A stretch of DNA of 59,914 nucleotides from Alloprevotella sp. (GTDB taxonomy: Bacteria; Bacteroidota; Bacteroidia; Bacteroidales; Bacteroidaceae). Of the stretch, positions 42,871 to 50,578 are shown one piece after another. The stretch spans positions 1 through 59,914 of the forward strand of contig JAFSQD010000025.1 in assembly GCA_017446765.1 (NCBI GenBank), read 5' to 3'. The notes under the pieces were generated by a model. The model saw nothing but the letters and a program-made list of their open reading frames with translations, was not told the origin of the DNA and did no database searches. Position 1 is the stretch's first letter. Each line of letters opens with the position of its first letter. The position numbers and the translations under genes are program-made.

Positions 42871-43725
42871 CTAGTTTTGGCTTTGCGGACTGGGGGCAGA
42901 AGCCTGCGGATCCTTGACCACAGGCACCTGAATGATGGTGAGCCACTTGGCGGGATCCTTCTGATTCCACGGTCCATCGACGAATACCGTGCGGTGCTGC
43001 CCGCAGGCGCAGTAGCCGTTTTGCGCGATGTAGCGGCATGCCTCATCATAGTGGCTGTTCAGCTGCCCGTAGCCACCATGACACTTGACACATACCGCTT
43101 CAGGAACGGCCTCGAGCAGGATGAAGCGGACAAGGGGGCTGTCGGCACCCCGTCGGTCCACCTGCACGCAATAGTCCACGAAGGACGCGTCGGTATTCGC
43201 GCCACTCTCGACCGTGAAGCAGTGGGCTGGCCGCTTCATGCGGCAACCCAAGCGCTGGAGTTCGGGCAGGATTATGCTCTCACACAGCTCGACCAGGCTG
43301 TCGCCATGGCGGGCAAGGCGGCGATGGGCGGCCACAAGGATGGCGGGAAGGGCACGCACACTGATGCGCTCCATTCCATCCATCTCCTTCTGGTGGGCCG
43401 CCATCGCCTCGAGGGTAGTCAGCCGTGCTTGCATCTGCTGAATTTGCTCTTCCGTCTGGCGCGCCTTCTCCTCCATTTGCGGCAGGCTGGGCTTGTGCGT
43501 CTCTTCGTCCAGCATGTCGCCGATTTCTTCCAACGAGAAACCCATGTCTTTCATATGGAGGATATGGTCAAGGCGCCGCACCTGCGAGGGCGTATAATAC
43601 CTGTAGCGTGTCCAGTCGTCCACTTTGCTGGGTATGAGCAGCCCCATTTTCTCATAGTGCTTCAGTGCCTTGACGGTAACCCGGCACAACTTGGAAAACT
43701 CCCCGATGGTCAACCTTGCGTTCAT
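42871..43725 (-). CDS. MerR-family regulator with GyrI-like effector domain
   Basis: About 284 residues. N-terminal MerR winged helix (LTIGEFSKLCRVTVKALKHYEKMGLL, YYTPSQVRRLDHILHMKDMG), a coiled coil (about 85-130), then a GyrI-like ligand-binding domain (150-270: RISVRALPAILVAAHRR, AVCVKCHGGYG, HYDEACRYI). Such proteins sense small hydrophobic ligands and activate efflux or stress genes. The start ATG 43725 (MNARLTIGEFS) is fixed by a -7 box upstream. It is divergent from hflX and upstream of the exopolysaccharide-like cluster on the same strand. Confidence 0.9.
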   Translation of the reverse strand: MNARLTIGEFSKLCRVTVKALKHYEKMGLLIPSKVDDWTRYRYYTPSQVRRLDHILHMKDMGFSLEEIGDMLDEETHKPSLPQMEEKARQTEEQIQQMQARLTTLEAMAAHQKEMDGMERISVRALPAILVAAHRRLARHGDSLVELCESIILPELQRLGCRMKRPAHCFTVESGANTDASFVDYCVQVDRRGADSPLVRFILLEAVPEAVCVKCHGGYGQLNSHYDEACRYIAQNGYCACGQHRTVFVDGPWNQKDPAKWLTIIQVPVVKDPQASAPSPQSQN

Positions 43726-43765
43726 ATCTGTGTGTTTTTGAATAGTAATCTTTCGTTTCACGCTG

Positions 43766-43797
43766 CAAAGGTAACACCAACCCTTGGGTACAGGTTG
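43766..43797 (-). promoter_or_regulatory. merR-type promoter with dyad operator
   Basis: On the minus strand a perfect -7 box TACCTTTG (43766-43773) is preceded directly by a dyad CAACC-N10-GGTTG (43778-43797) with an inner CCCTTGGG core. MerR proteins bind dyads in the spacer between promoter elements, so this fits autoregulation. Confidence 0.65.
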
Positions 43798-43949
43798 CAT
43801 TCTCATAACTACTTTTATATTTATTTAAGAATTATATAGCCATGAAACATAATTATTGTTAATAGAAACTACCTTAGGGACACTTTTCCATGCAAGCTTC
43901 GGAGGGTGCCTTTTGGCGTTGAAAGGGGGAATATATGAAGGGAAATGCC

Positions 43950-43957
43950 TATCTTTG
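43950..43957 (+). promoter_or_regulatory. -7 promoter box for hflX
   Basis: TATCTTTG, a perfect match, 58 bases before ATG 44016. It rules out the earlier in-frame ATG at 43935. Confidence 0.65.
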
Positions 43958-44015
43958 CGCCGCAAACAAGCATACAGGAATACAAACCTACCGACAACAC
44001 ACACAAAGACCCCAC

Positions 44016-45284
44016 ATGCAGAATACAGACCTGGCGGCGGCCGAGCGCCGCGAACGTGCCGTACTCGTGGCACTTGTCACGCGCGAACAGGACGAAATGC
44101 GCACAGAAGAATACCTTGACGAACTGGAGTTTCTCTGCGTGACAGCAGGTGCCGAGACCGTGCGCCGCTTTACGCAAAAGATGGACGGTCCCTCAAGCGT
44201 GACCTACGTGGGGAAGGGCAAGCTGGAGGAGATCTGCACATTCCTCCACCCGGAAGGAGAAGACGAAGCACGCGCTGACGTCGTCATCTTTGACGACGAA
44301 CTCACTGCCAAGCAGATACGCAACATAGAGAATACGCTGCATACGCGCGTCATCGACCGCACGCAGCTCATCCTGGACATCTTTGCCATGCGCGCCCGGA
44401 CAGCCGAGGCCAAGACGCAGGTGGAACTGGCACAATACAAATACATGCTCCCACGCCTGCAACGCATGTGGACCCACCTGGAGCGACAGGGAGGCGGCTC
44501 GGGCTCGGGAGGCGGAAAAGGCAGCGTGGGACTGCGCGGACCGGGCGAGACACAGCTTGAGATGGACCGCCGCATCATCCTGAACCGCATGTCGCTGCTC
44601 AAAGGCCGGCTGGCAGAAATCGACAAGCAGAAACGCACGCAGCGCTCCAACCGAGGCCGTATGATACGCGTGGCACTCGTGGGCTACACCAACGTGGGGA
44701 AGTCCACCCTGCTGAACCTGATGGCTAAGACGGAGGTATTTGCTGAAAACAAACTCTTTGCCACGCTCGACACGACTGTGCGCAAGGTGGTCATCGAGAA
44801 CCTGCCCTTCCTGCTGACTGACACCGTGGGCTTCATCCGCAAACTGCCCACTGACCTCGTGGAATCTTTCAAGAGCACCCTTGACGAGGTGCGAGAGGCC
44901 GACCTCCTGCTCCACGTCGTAGACATCTCCCACCCCGACTTTGAGGAGCAGATCAAGGTGGTCAGCAAGACGCTGGCCGACCTGGGCTGTGCACAGACCC
45001 CCACCGTCATCGTGTTCAACAAGACCGACGCCTACCGATGGGTGGAGAAGGAGCCTGACGACCTCACCCCGCCCACACGCGAGAACGTATCCCTCCCGGA
45101 ACTCATGCGCACGTGGATGGCACGCCTCGAAGGCGACTGCATCTTCATCTCTGCACGCCAGCGCCTCAACATAGACGAGCTGAAGGACCTCCTCTACCGT
45201 CGCGTGCGCGAACTCCACGTGCAAAAATATCCCTATAACGACTTCCTCTACCAGCAATACGACGCTGAAGGGAGAGAAGCATGA
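44016..45284 (+). CDS. hflX: Ribosome-associated GTPase HflX
   Basis: About 422 residues. N-terminal HflX domain (1-185: YVGKGKLEEI, FDDELTAKQIRNIE, RVIDRTQLILDIFAMRA, then a Gly/Ser-rich loop GGGSGSGGGKGS and GLRGPGETQLEMDRR). GTPase domain: G1 GYTNVGKST, G3 LTDTVGFI, G4 NKTD, G5 SAR. HflX splits stalled or stressed 70S ribosomes. The ATG at 44016 (MQNTDLAAAE) is chosen because the promoter lies inside the longer frame. Confidence 0.95.
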   Translation: MQNTDLAAAERRERAVLVALVTREQDEMRTEEYLDELEFLCVTAGAETVRRFTQKMDGPSSVTYVGKGKLEEICTFLHPEGEDEARADVVIFDDELTAKQIRNIENTLHTRVIDRTQLILDIFAMRARTAEAKTQVELAQYKYMLPRLQRMWTHLERQGGGSGSGGGKGSVGLRGPGETQLEMDRRIILNRMSLLKGRLAEIDKQKRTQRSNRGRMIRVALVGYTNVGKSTLLNLMAKTEVFAENKLFATLDTTVRKVVIENLPFLLTDTVGFIRKLPTDLVESFKSTLDEVREADLLLHVVDISHPDFEEQIKVVSKTLADLGCAQTPTVIVFNKTDAYRWVEKEPDDLTPPTRENVSLPELMRTWMARLEGDCIFISARQRLNIDELKDLLYRRVRELHVQKYPYNDFLYQQYDAEGREA

Positions 45285-45295
45285 AGGACAGCCCC

Positions 45296-45333
45296 CCACC
45301 TCCTCCCCCCCCCCCTGCAAGGGAAGGAGGTGG
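45296..45333. repeat. C/G-tract hairpin repeat
   Basis: CCACCTCCT...AAGGAGGTGG with a C-tract loop (11 C), between hflX and metY. Its CTGCARGGRAGGAGG motif resembles the segment inside trmB near 2958-2970, suggesting a short dispersed G/C-tract element. It may also work as a hairpin for the hflX transcript end. Confidence 0.6.
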
Positions 45334-45389
45334 AGTTATCAAGGAACGAGCAAAGAAACCTAATCACTAAAAAAACTTAGCAACAGAAC

Positions 45390-46673
45390 ATGAGAAAACA
45401 ACTGCGCCCCGCCACGCTATGCGTACGCGCCGGCTACGTGCCGAATAACGGCGAGCCCGCCGAACTCCCCATCGTGCAGAGCACAACCTTCAAGTATGAC
45501 AGCAGCGACGACATGGCACGCTTGTTCGACCTTGAGGCAGAAGGCTACTTCTACACGCGCCTGCAGAATCCCACCAATGACGCCGTGGCGGCCAAGATAG
45601 CCGCCCTCGAAGGCGGCGTGGGCGCCGTGCTGACCAGCTCGGGGCAAGCTGCAAACCTTTTCGCCGTACTCAATGTGTGCGAGGCCGGAGGCCACATCGT
45701 CAGCTCGTCGGAGATTTATGGAGGCACATTCAACCTTTTCGGCGTCACCATGAAGAAGATGGGCATTGAATGCACCTTCGTGAGCCCCGACGCCACGGAG
45801 GAGGAACTCGCCGCCGCCTTCCGCCCAAACACGCGCGCACTCTTCGGCGAGACCATATCCAACCCCGGCTGCGCCGTGCTCGACATCGAGAAGTTTGCAC
45901 GCATTGCCCACGCCAAGGGCGTACCCCTCATCGTCGACAACACCTTCGCCACACCCGTAAACTGCCGTCCCTTCGAATGGGGTGCCGACATCGTCACCCA
46001 CAGCACGACAAAGTACATGGACGGCCTGGCCACGCAGGTGGGCGGTTGCGTCGTGGACAGCGGAAACTTCCCCTGGGAGCAGTATGCCGACAAATATCCC
46101 GGACTCACGACACCCGACGCCTCCTACCATGGACTCACCTACACGAAAGCCTTCGGCAAGATGGCCTTCACGACAAAGCTCGTGGCACAGCTCATGCGCG
46201 ACCTCGGCTCGACGCCCTCACCCCACAACGCCTTCCTCCTTCACCTCGGACTGCAGACACTGCACCTTCGCATGCGCCAACACTGCGAGAACGCACAGCG
46301 CGTCGCAGAGTTTCTCGCTGCCGATCCGCGCGTAGAATGGGTGCACTACAGCGGACTCAAGGGGGATGCGTACTACGAACTGGCACAAAAATATCTGCCC
46401 CATGGCTCGTGCGGCGTCATCGCCTTCGGACTGAAGGGTGACCGCCAGACGGCAGTGCGCTGGATGGACTCACTGCGACTCGTCAACATTGCCACCCACG
46501 TGGCCGATGCACGCTCGTGCGTGCTCCACCCAGCCAGCCACACCCATCGCCAGCTCAGCGACGACCAACTGCGCGAAGCCGGCATACCCGTCAGCCTCAT
46601 CCGCCTCAGCGTAGGCATAGAGGACGTCGACGACCTGCTTGACGACATCCGCCAGGCACTGGAGAAAATCTGA
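45390..46673 (+). CDS. metY: O-acetylhomoserine sulfhydrylase
   Basis: A 427-residue PLP enzyme of the Cys/Met metabolism family. Visible: YTRLQNPTNDAVAAKIAALEGG (tyrosine/arginine near the phosphate site), SSGQAANL, SSSEIYGGTFNLF, DNTFATPVNCRPFEWGADIV, HSTTKYMDG (PLP lysine), and C-terminal RLSVGIEDVDDLLDD. The length suits MetY, which makes homocysteine from O-acetylhomoserine and sulfide. The GH84 gene starts 27 bases after it on the same strand. Confidence 0.92.
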   Translation: MRKQLRPATLCVRAGYVPNNGEPAELPIVQSTTFKYDSSDDMARLFDLEAEGYFYTRLQNPTNDAVAAKIAALEGGVGAVLTSSGQAANLFAVLNVCEAGGHIVSSSEIYGGTFNLFGVTMKKMGIECTFVSPDATEEELAAAFRPNTRALFGETISNPGCAVLDIEKFARIAHAKGVPLIVDNTFATPVNCRPFEWGADIVTHSTTKYMDGLATQVGGCVVDSGNFPWEQYADKYPGLTTPDASYHGLTYTKAFGKMAFTTKLVAQLMRDLGSTPSPHNAFLLHLGLQTLHLRMRQHCENAQRVAEFLAADPRVEWVHYSGLKGDAYYELAQKYLPHGSCGVIAFGLKGDRQTAVRWMDSLRLVNIATHVADARSCVLHPASHTHRQLSDDQLREAGIPVSLIRLSVGIEDVDDLLDDIRQALEKI

Positions 46674-46700
46674 AGAATACCCATTAAAACGCATTCCTGC

Positions 46701-48605
46701 ATGAAGAAAATCACAACCCTCCTTGTGGCTCTCTCGCTCACAATGACCATCGGAGCCCAACGCCTCTACAACATCTATCCCGTACCCCACGACATGCAGA
46801 CCCTGCAGGGCACCGCAACCTTCTCCAAGACCGTAAACCTCGTGGCCGAAGAAGGCATCGACGCCGTCACGGTGGAACGCGCACGGGAGATACTCGCAGC
46901 CCACGGGCTGCACGCCAGAATGTCCCCAAAAGCCGTTAAAGGACAGACGAACGTCCTGCTGGGCATCAACGCCTCGAAAGGCGTGGCCGACAAGGATCTC
47001 ACAAGGCAAAAACTTTGCCGCTGCGTCTTCCAGAAGCCTAAATACGACCGCCACGTCCTCAGCCTCACGGCCGACCGCGAGGGGCGGGCGCAAGTGCTCA
47101 TCGTGGGCGAGAACACCGATGCCGCCTTCTGCGGCCTGGCCTCACTCGAACAGATGCTTGACCGCGGCACGGAGAAGCTACCCTGCGCCGTGCTCTACGA
47201 CTATGCAGACCTGAAGGATCGCGGTGTCATCGAGGGATACTACGGCGTGCCTTACAGCGCAGCCGTCACGAAGGACCTCTTCCGCTTCATGGCACGCTAC
47301 AAGATGAACTCCTACATGTATGGTGCCAAGAGCGATCCCTACCACTCCCGCTTCTGGGCCGAACCCTACCCCACCTCCATCACGCCCGAGCAAGAACGCA
47401 TCGGCTACCTGACACAGGACATGCTGCGCGACATCACGAAGGTGGCTACTTCATCAAAGGTGAACTTCATCTGGGCCATCCATCCGGGACAGGCCTTCAC
47501 GGATGCCGACGACGAGGACGTCCTCGACCGCATCATGCAGAAGTTCGAGAGCATGCACCATCTCGGCGTACGCCAGTTTGGCGTCTTCGTGGACGACGTG
47601 GGCGTGCCCGACGACGCTGCCTCGCTGCGCCTCGGCGCCGACCGGCTGACGGAACTGCAAGGACGAATCGACAACTGCTGGAACACGGCGGGAGCCCTAC
47701 CCTCCGACACCGTGAAGCCCCTCCACTACGTGCCGCAGCTCTACGCCTTCTCGTGGGTGTCGCGCGAAAAGGGCAAGCGATTCTTCCAGAGCCTCAGCGG
47801 CGTGCCCGCAAAAGTGAACATCTACATCACGGGGCGCAACGTGTGGAGCGTGCCCAACAGCGAAGACCTCGCCATCGTCAAGGACTGGATGGGGCGCGAA
47901 GCCAGCTGGTGGTGGAACTACCCCTGCAACGACAACGACATGACAAAGCTTTTCCCCATGGACATGTACTCCAACTTCCGCGATGAAAAGCACATTGCCA
48001 ACCTGGCACGCCTCGAACCCGCCCTCAAGGGTACGCCTACGCTCATCCTCAACCCCATGCAGCAGGGCGAAATCTCCAAGATAGCCCTCTTCAGTGCGGC
48101 CGACTACGCATGGAACAATGCTGCCTTCGACAACCAGCAGTCGTGGGAGGCTGCCCTGCCGGCCGTCGTGGGAAGGGAGTACGCTCCCGCCCTGCGCACG
48201 GTGGCACCCTACCTGCGCTACTACGACGAGGACGCCCTGGCCTACCTCACGGGCGACTACAAGAACGGACAACGCGACTTCCCCGGCGCGCTGAAGGCAG
48301 AACTGCGCCGTGTGGGCGCTGCCTGCCGCACCCTGGAGCGCATGCAGCACTCGGCCCATGAGAGCGAACGCCTCTTTTTTGAAGACTTGCGCCCCTGGCT
48401 CCTAAAGCTGCGCGACATGGCGGACGAAGCCGTGTCGCTGATGGAAGGCGGCAAGCCGACGGAATACGCTGAGAACGACGAACGCTACCACTTCCCCATT
48501 CTCAACGGCATGGGCAAGGACATCAAACTCGAGACCCGCGAAGCCGAACCCGCCGCCCGCGTCCTCGAGCCCCTGCTGAAGTGGCTGAAGGAAACTGCTA
48601 AGTGA
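46701..48605 (+). CDS. GH84 beta-N-acetylglucosaminidase, exported
   Basis: 634 residues with signal peptide (MKKITTLLVALSLTMTIGAQ). N-terminal GH20b-like domain (25-150), then GH84 barrel: RGVIEGYYGVPYSAAV, MNSYMYGAKSDPYH, WAIHPGQAF, and the adjacent catalytic Asp pair in FGVFVDDVG, later WWWNYPCNDN. A helical domain follows (about 470-630). GH84 enzymes use substrate-assisted catalysis on beta-GlcNAc, including mucin and O-GlcNAc. It shares a strand with metY, probably by chance. Confidence 0.93.
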   Translation: MKKITTLLVALSLTMTIGAQRLYNIYPVPHDMQTLQGTATFSKTVNLVAEEGIDAVTVERAREILAAHGLHARMSPKAVKGQTNVLLGINASKGVADKDLTRQKLCRCVFQKPKYDRHVLSLTADREGRAQVLIVGENTDAAFCGLASLEQMLDRGTEKLPCAVLYDYADLKDRGVIEGYYGVPYSAAVTKDLFRFMARYKMNSYMYGAKSDPYHSRFWAEPYPTSITPEQERIGYLTQDMLRDITKVATSSKVNFIWAIHPGQAFTDADDEDVLDRIMQKFESMHHLGVRQFGVFVDDVGVPDDAASLRLGADRLTELQGRIDNCWNTAGALPSDTVKPLHYVPQLYAFSWVSREKGKRFFQSLSGVPAKVNIYITGRNVWSVPNSEDLAIVKDWMGREASWWWNYPCNDNDMTKLFPMDMYSNFRDEKHIANLARLEPALKGTPTLILNPMQQGEISKIALFSAADYAWNNAAFDNQQSWEAALPAVVGREYAPALRTVAPYLRYYDEDALAYLTGDYKNGQRDFPGALKAELRRVGAACRTLERMQHSAHESERLFFEDLRPWLLKLRDMADEAVSLMEGGKPTEYAENDERYHFPILNGMGKDIKLETREAEPAARVLEPLLKWLKETAK

Positions 48606-48650
48606 CCTTTCCCCGAACATATTGGATACCCCGAAATGGGACAACATAAA

Positions 48651-48693
48651 GAAATCCCCCGCACGGCACACACGACCGCGCGGGGGATTTCTT
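48651..48693. terminator. Hairpin terminator after GH84
   Basis: GAAATCCCCCGC (48651-48662) pairs with GCGGGGGATTTC (48680-48691), 12 bp, followed by a short T-rich stretch. Confidence 0.8.
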
Positions 48694-48795
48694 CATATAC
48701 TTATCTTGACAACGGACTTTCTCGAAAGAGATGTTTCCGCATACAAAAAACGCTACTTTTCGGGGTTTTGAAGTACGAAAAACCACAGCCACGGA

Positions 48796-48905
48796 TGAGG
48801 CATGCGCACGCCTTGCTTGAAGGTATGGGACACCTTTGCCCGAGGTATGCGCATGCCTCAAGCCCAGACATCCCTTGCCTAAGCCCCACCTATGCGCATG
48901 CCTCA
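48796..48905. repeat. Three copies of TGAGGCATGCGCA in mixed orientation
   Basis: TGAGGCATGCGCA at 48796-48808 and its complement TGCGCATGCCTCA at 48848-48860 and 48893-48905, spaced about 45-50 bases. The inner GCATGC is itself palindromic. They lie in the 900-base gap between GH84 and the beta-helix gene. A short GAAAAACCACAG at about 48777 echoes the repeat at 12473-12515. No gene was recognised between 48694 and 49113. Confidence 0.75.
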
Positions 48906-49113
48906 CCCCCACCGAAGCATTCGCACAAACCCAAAGACCCCGCATCACGTTAATACACAGCCACTTCCGCATTTTTGCATTCTTCGGCGTATTTTCGTGC
49001 TGAAGTCCCCGCCCTCACTTCTGCGCCCGCCATTCCCCGCCAAACGCACGCATTCCTTTACGTTTCGAGAAGCTTCCGCATCCGGTGTTATCGCACTTTT
49101 TCCAGCATTTTTT

Positions 49114-49142
49114 TTTGTTGTTTCATTTTTATCCTATATTTG
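49114..49142 (+). promoter_or_regulatory. Promoter for the dockerin/cohesin-like operon
   Basis: TTTG (49114-49117), 17 bases, then TATATTTG (49135-49142), a perfect -7 box. The next gene starts only at 49524, giving a leader of about 375 bases. Confidence 0.7.
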
Positions 49143-49353
49143 CAGCGTCCCAAGTATCCTTATGCGGGACGCACACATATAATTAGGCGTTTACCTGACG
49201 CTTTGTATCTTGACAGTTCGAAACTTCGCAACTTTCAATCACGATCAAGACAAAGCAACAGTAGATGCTCTGCGAGAATATATCCCCCTCCCTGTCCCCA
49301 CTTTCGAAAAGAGGATATGGAGGTATATGGGTTATTATTCAGCGTGGGGTTCT

Positions 49354-49438
49354 GCGTTGCTCGTTCAGATCGTGATGGGCAATGCGAAGGCCTCGAACTG
49401 CGGGACGAGCGACAAGTACAGTCACCCGCGCTTTTTTT
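49354..49438 (+). promoter_or_regulatory. Possible attenuator in the long leader
   Basis: Competing pairings: GCGTTGC (49354-49360) with GCAATGC (49379-49385), or GTTGCTCGTTC (49356-49366) with GGACGAGCGAC (49403-49413). A third hairpin GCGGG/CCCGC (49400-49404, 49425-49429), followed by a seven-T run (49432-49438), overlaps the second. This is the form of a transcription attenuator, but the terminator stem is short and the case is an inference. Confidence 0.4.
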
Positions 49439-49523
49439 GTATCCCTGTGCCAACACACCGCATTTTTTCATCATTTAAACCGTTTCGTCCGAGGGTGACG
49501 CGAGACTTAAAACTATCAACACT

Positions 49524-50528
49524 ATGAAGAGGTTTTTTGTTTTCTTCACCATGGCTGTAATGACAAGTGTTTCAGCCCTGTCACAAAGTGCCCTAATTGC
49601 AACGCTCACCCATGAAGGCAACATCAGCACGTTCTATGGCGCTAGCGCCTTACAGCAGGCGCACGCCGCTGCTGCGGACGGCGACATCATCACCCTCTCT
49701 TCGGGAACCTTTCAATCCGTGAACATCACGAAAGGAGTCACCATCCGCGGAGCTGGCATGCAGTTCTTGGACAATGGGGCGGAGCCCACCATTATAACAG
49801 GTGCTTTCGACATAGGTTCGGTTAACGCTGGGCCCGTTCAGAACCTGACGTTCGAAGGCATATATACCAACTCAATCGTACAATATCGCTGCGAGGTAAT
49901 AAATGCAACATTCCTAAAGTGCAGGTTTAATTCGTTTGGTCAAAACTTCGGTAGACTCACGAATGCGCAATTTATTCATTGTCGCGTTGGAAACGGATTA
50001 CAACTGAATGGAAGTTCTTCTGCCACCTGTATTGGTTGCGTAATCTGGAACCCTTCAACAAATTCTGTTAGCTACAATAGCTTTCAAATGCAGAACTGCG
50101 TATTATATAACGGGGATAGCTGGGATGGTTTTCAGAATTCCTCACTGCGAAACTGCATCTTGATTGCGAATAGAGAATACGCAATCCCATCATCCACTAA
50201 TGTTTATAACTGCGTTGACGTTTATGAGGACGAAGGTACAAGCCTCTTCGAAAACGTCCCAAACTCGACAAACAAAAGAGTGCAAGGCCTCTCAAATATC
50301 CTCAAGTCGGGAACAATGACCTACGGAGACAGCTTCACTTACGAGCTGACCGATGAAGCTTTGGCAACATATCTTGGCAGCGACGGTACTCAGGTGGGCA
50401 TTTACGGCGGTAACCTGCCTTTTGATGCCACACCGACGAATCCCCAAATCAAGAAGTGCAATGTCGCTTCAAGGTCGACCGCCGATGGTAAACTCAGCGT
50501 AGAGATTGAAGTGAGCAGTGCTCAGTAA
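49524..50528 (+). CDS. Secreted right-handed beta-helix protein
   Basis: 334 residues, signal peptide (MKRFFVFFTMAVMTSVSALSQ). The body reads as a parallel beta-helix: ASALQQAHAAAADGDIITLSSGTFQ, then repeated coils (NLTFEGIYTNSIVQ, CEVINATFLKCRF, AQFIHCRVG, ATCIGCVIWN, QNCVLYNGDS, LRNCILIANR). No lyase catalytic residues are recognised. The C-terminal DATPTNPQIKKCNV and ADGKLSVEIEV look like a conserved tail. It is the first gene of the operon with the 1219-residue protein 50 bases on. Confidence 0.8.
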   Translation: MKRFFVFFTMAVMTSVSALSQSALIATLTHEGNISTFYGASALQQAHAAAADGDIITLSSGTFQSVNITKGVTIRGAGMQFLDNGAEPTIITGAFDIGSVNAGPVQNLTFEGIYTNSIVQYRCEVINATFLKCRFNSFGQNFGRLTNAQFIHCRVGNGLQLNGSSSATCIGCVIWNPSTNSVSYNSFQMQNCVLYNGDSWDGFQNSSLRNCILIANREYAIPSSTNVYNCVDVYEDEGTSLFENVPNSTNKRVQGLSNILKSGTMTYGDSFTYELTDEALATYLGSDGTQVGIYGGNLPFDATPTNPQIKKCNVASRSTADGKLSVEIEVSSAQ

Positions 50529-50578
50529 AAAGGACACGCCGACACTTCATCCCTCCATACACATATTTGTAATAAACC

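Noticed and set aside
49210-49527. 105-codon open frame in the leader, overlapping the beta-helix start by ATGA
   Set aside because: TTG start, no domain, composition unlike neighbours; better read as a structured leader, although a leader peptide is not excluded.
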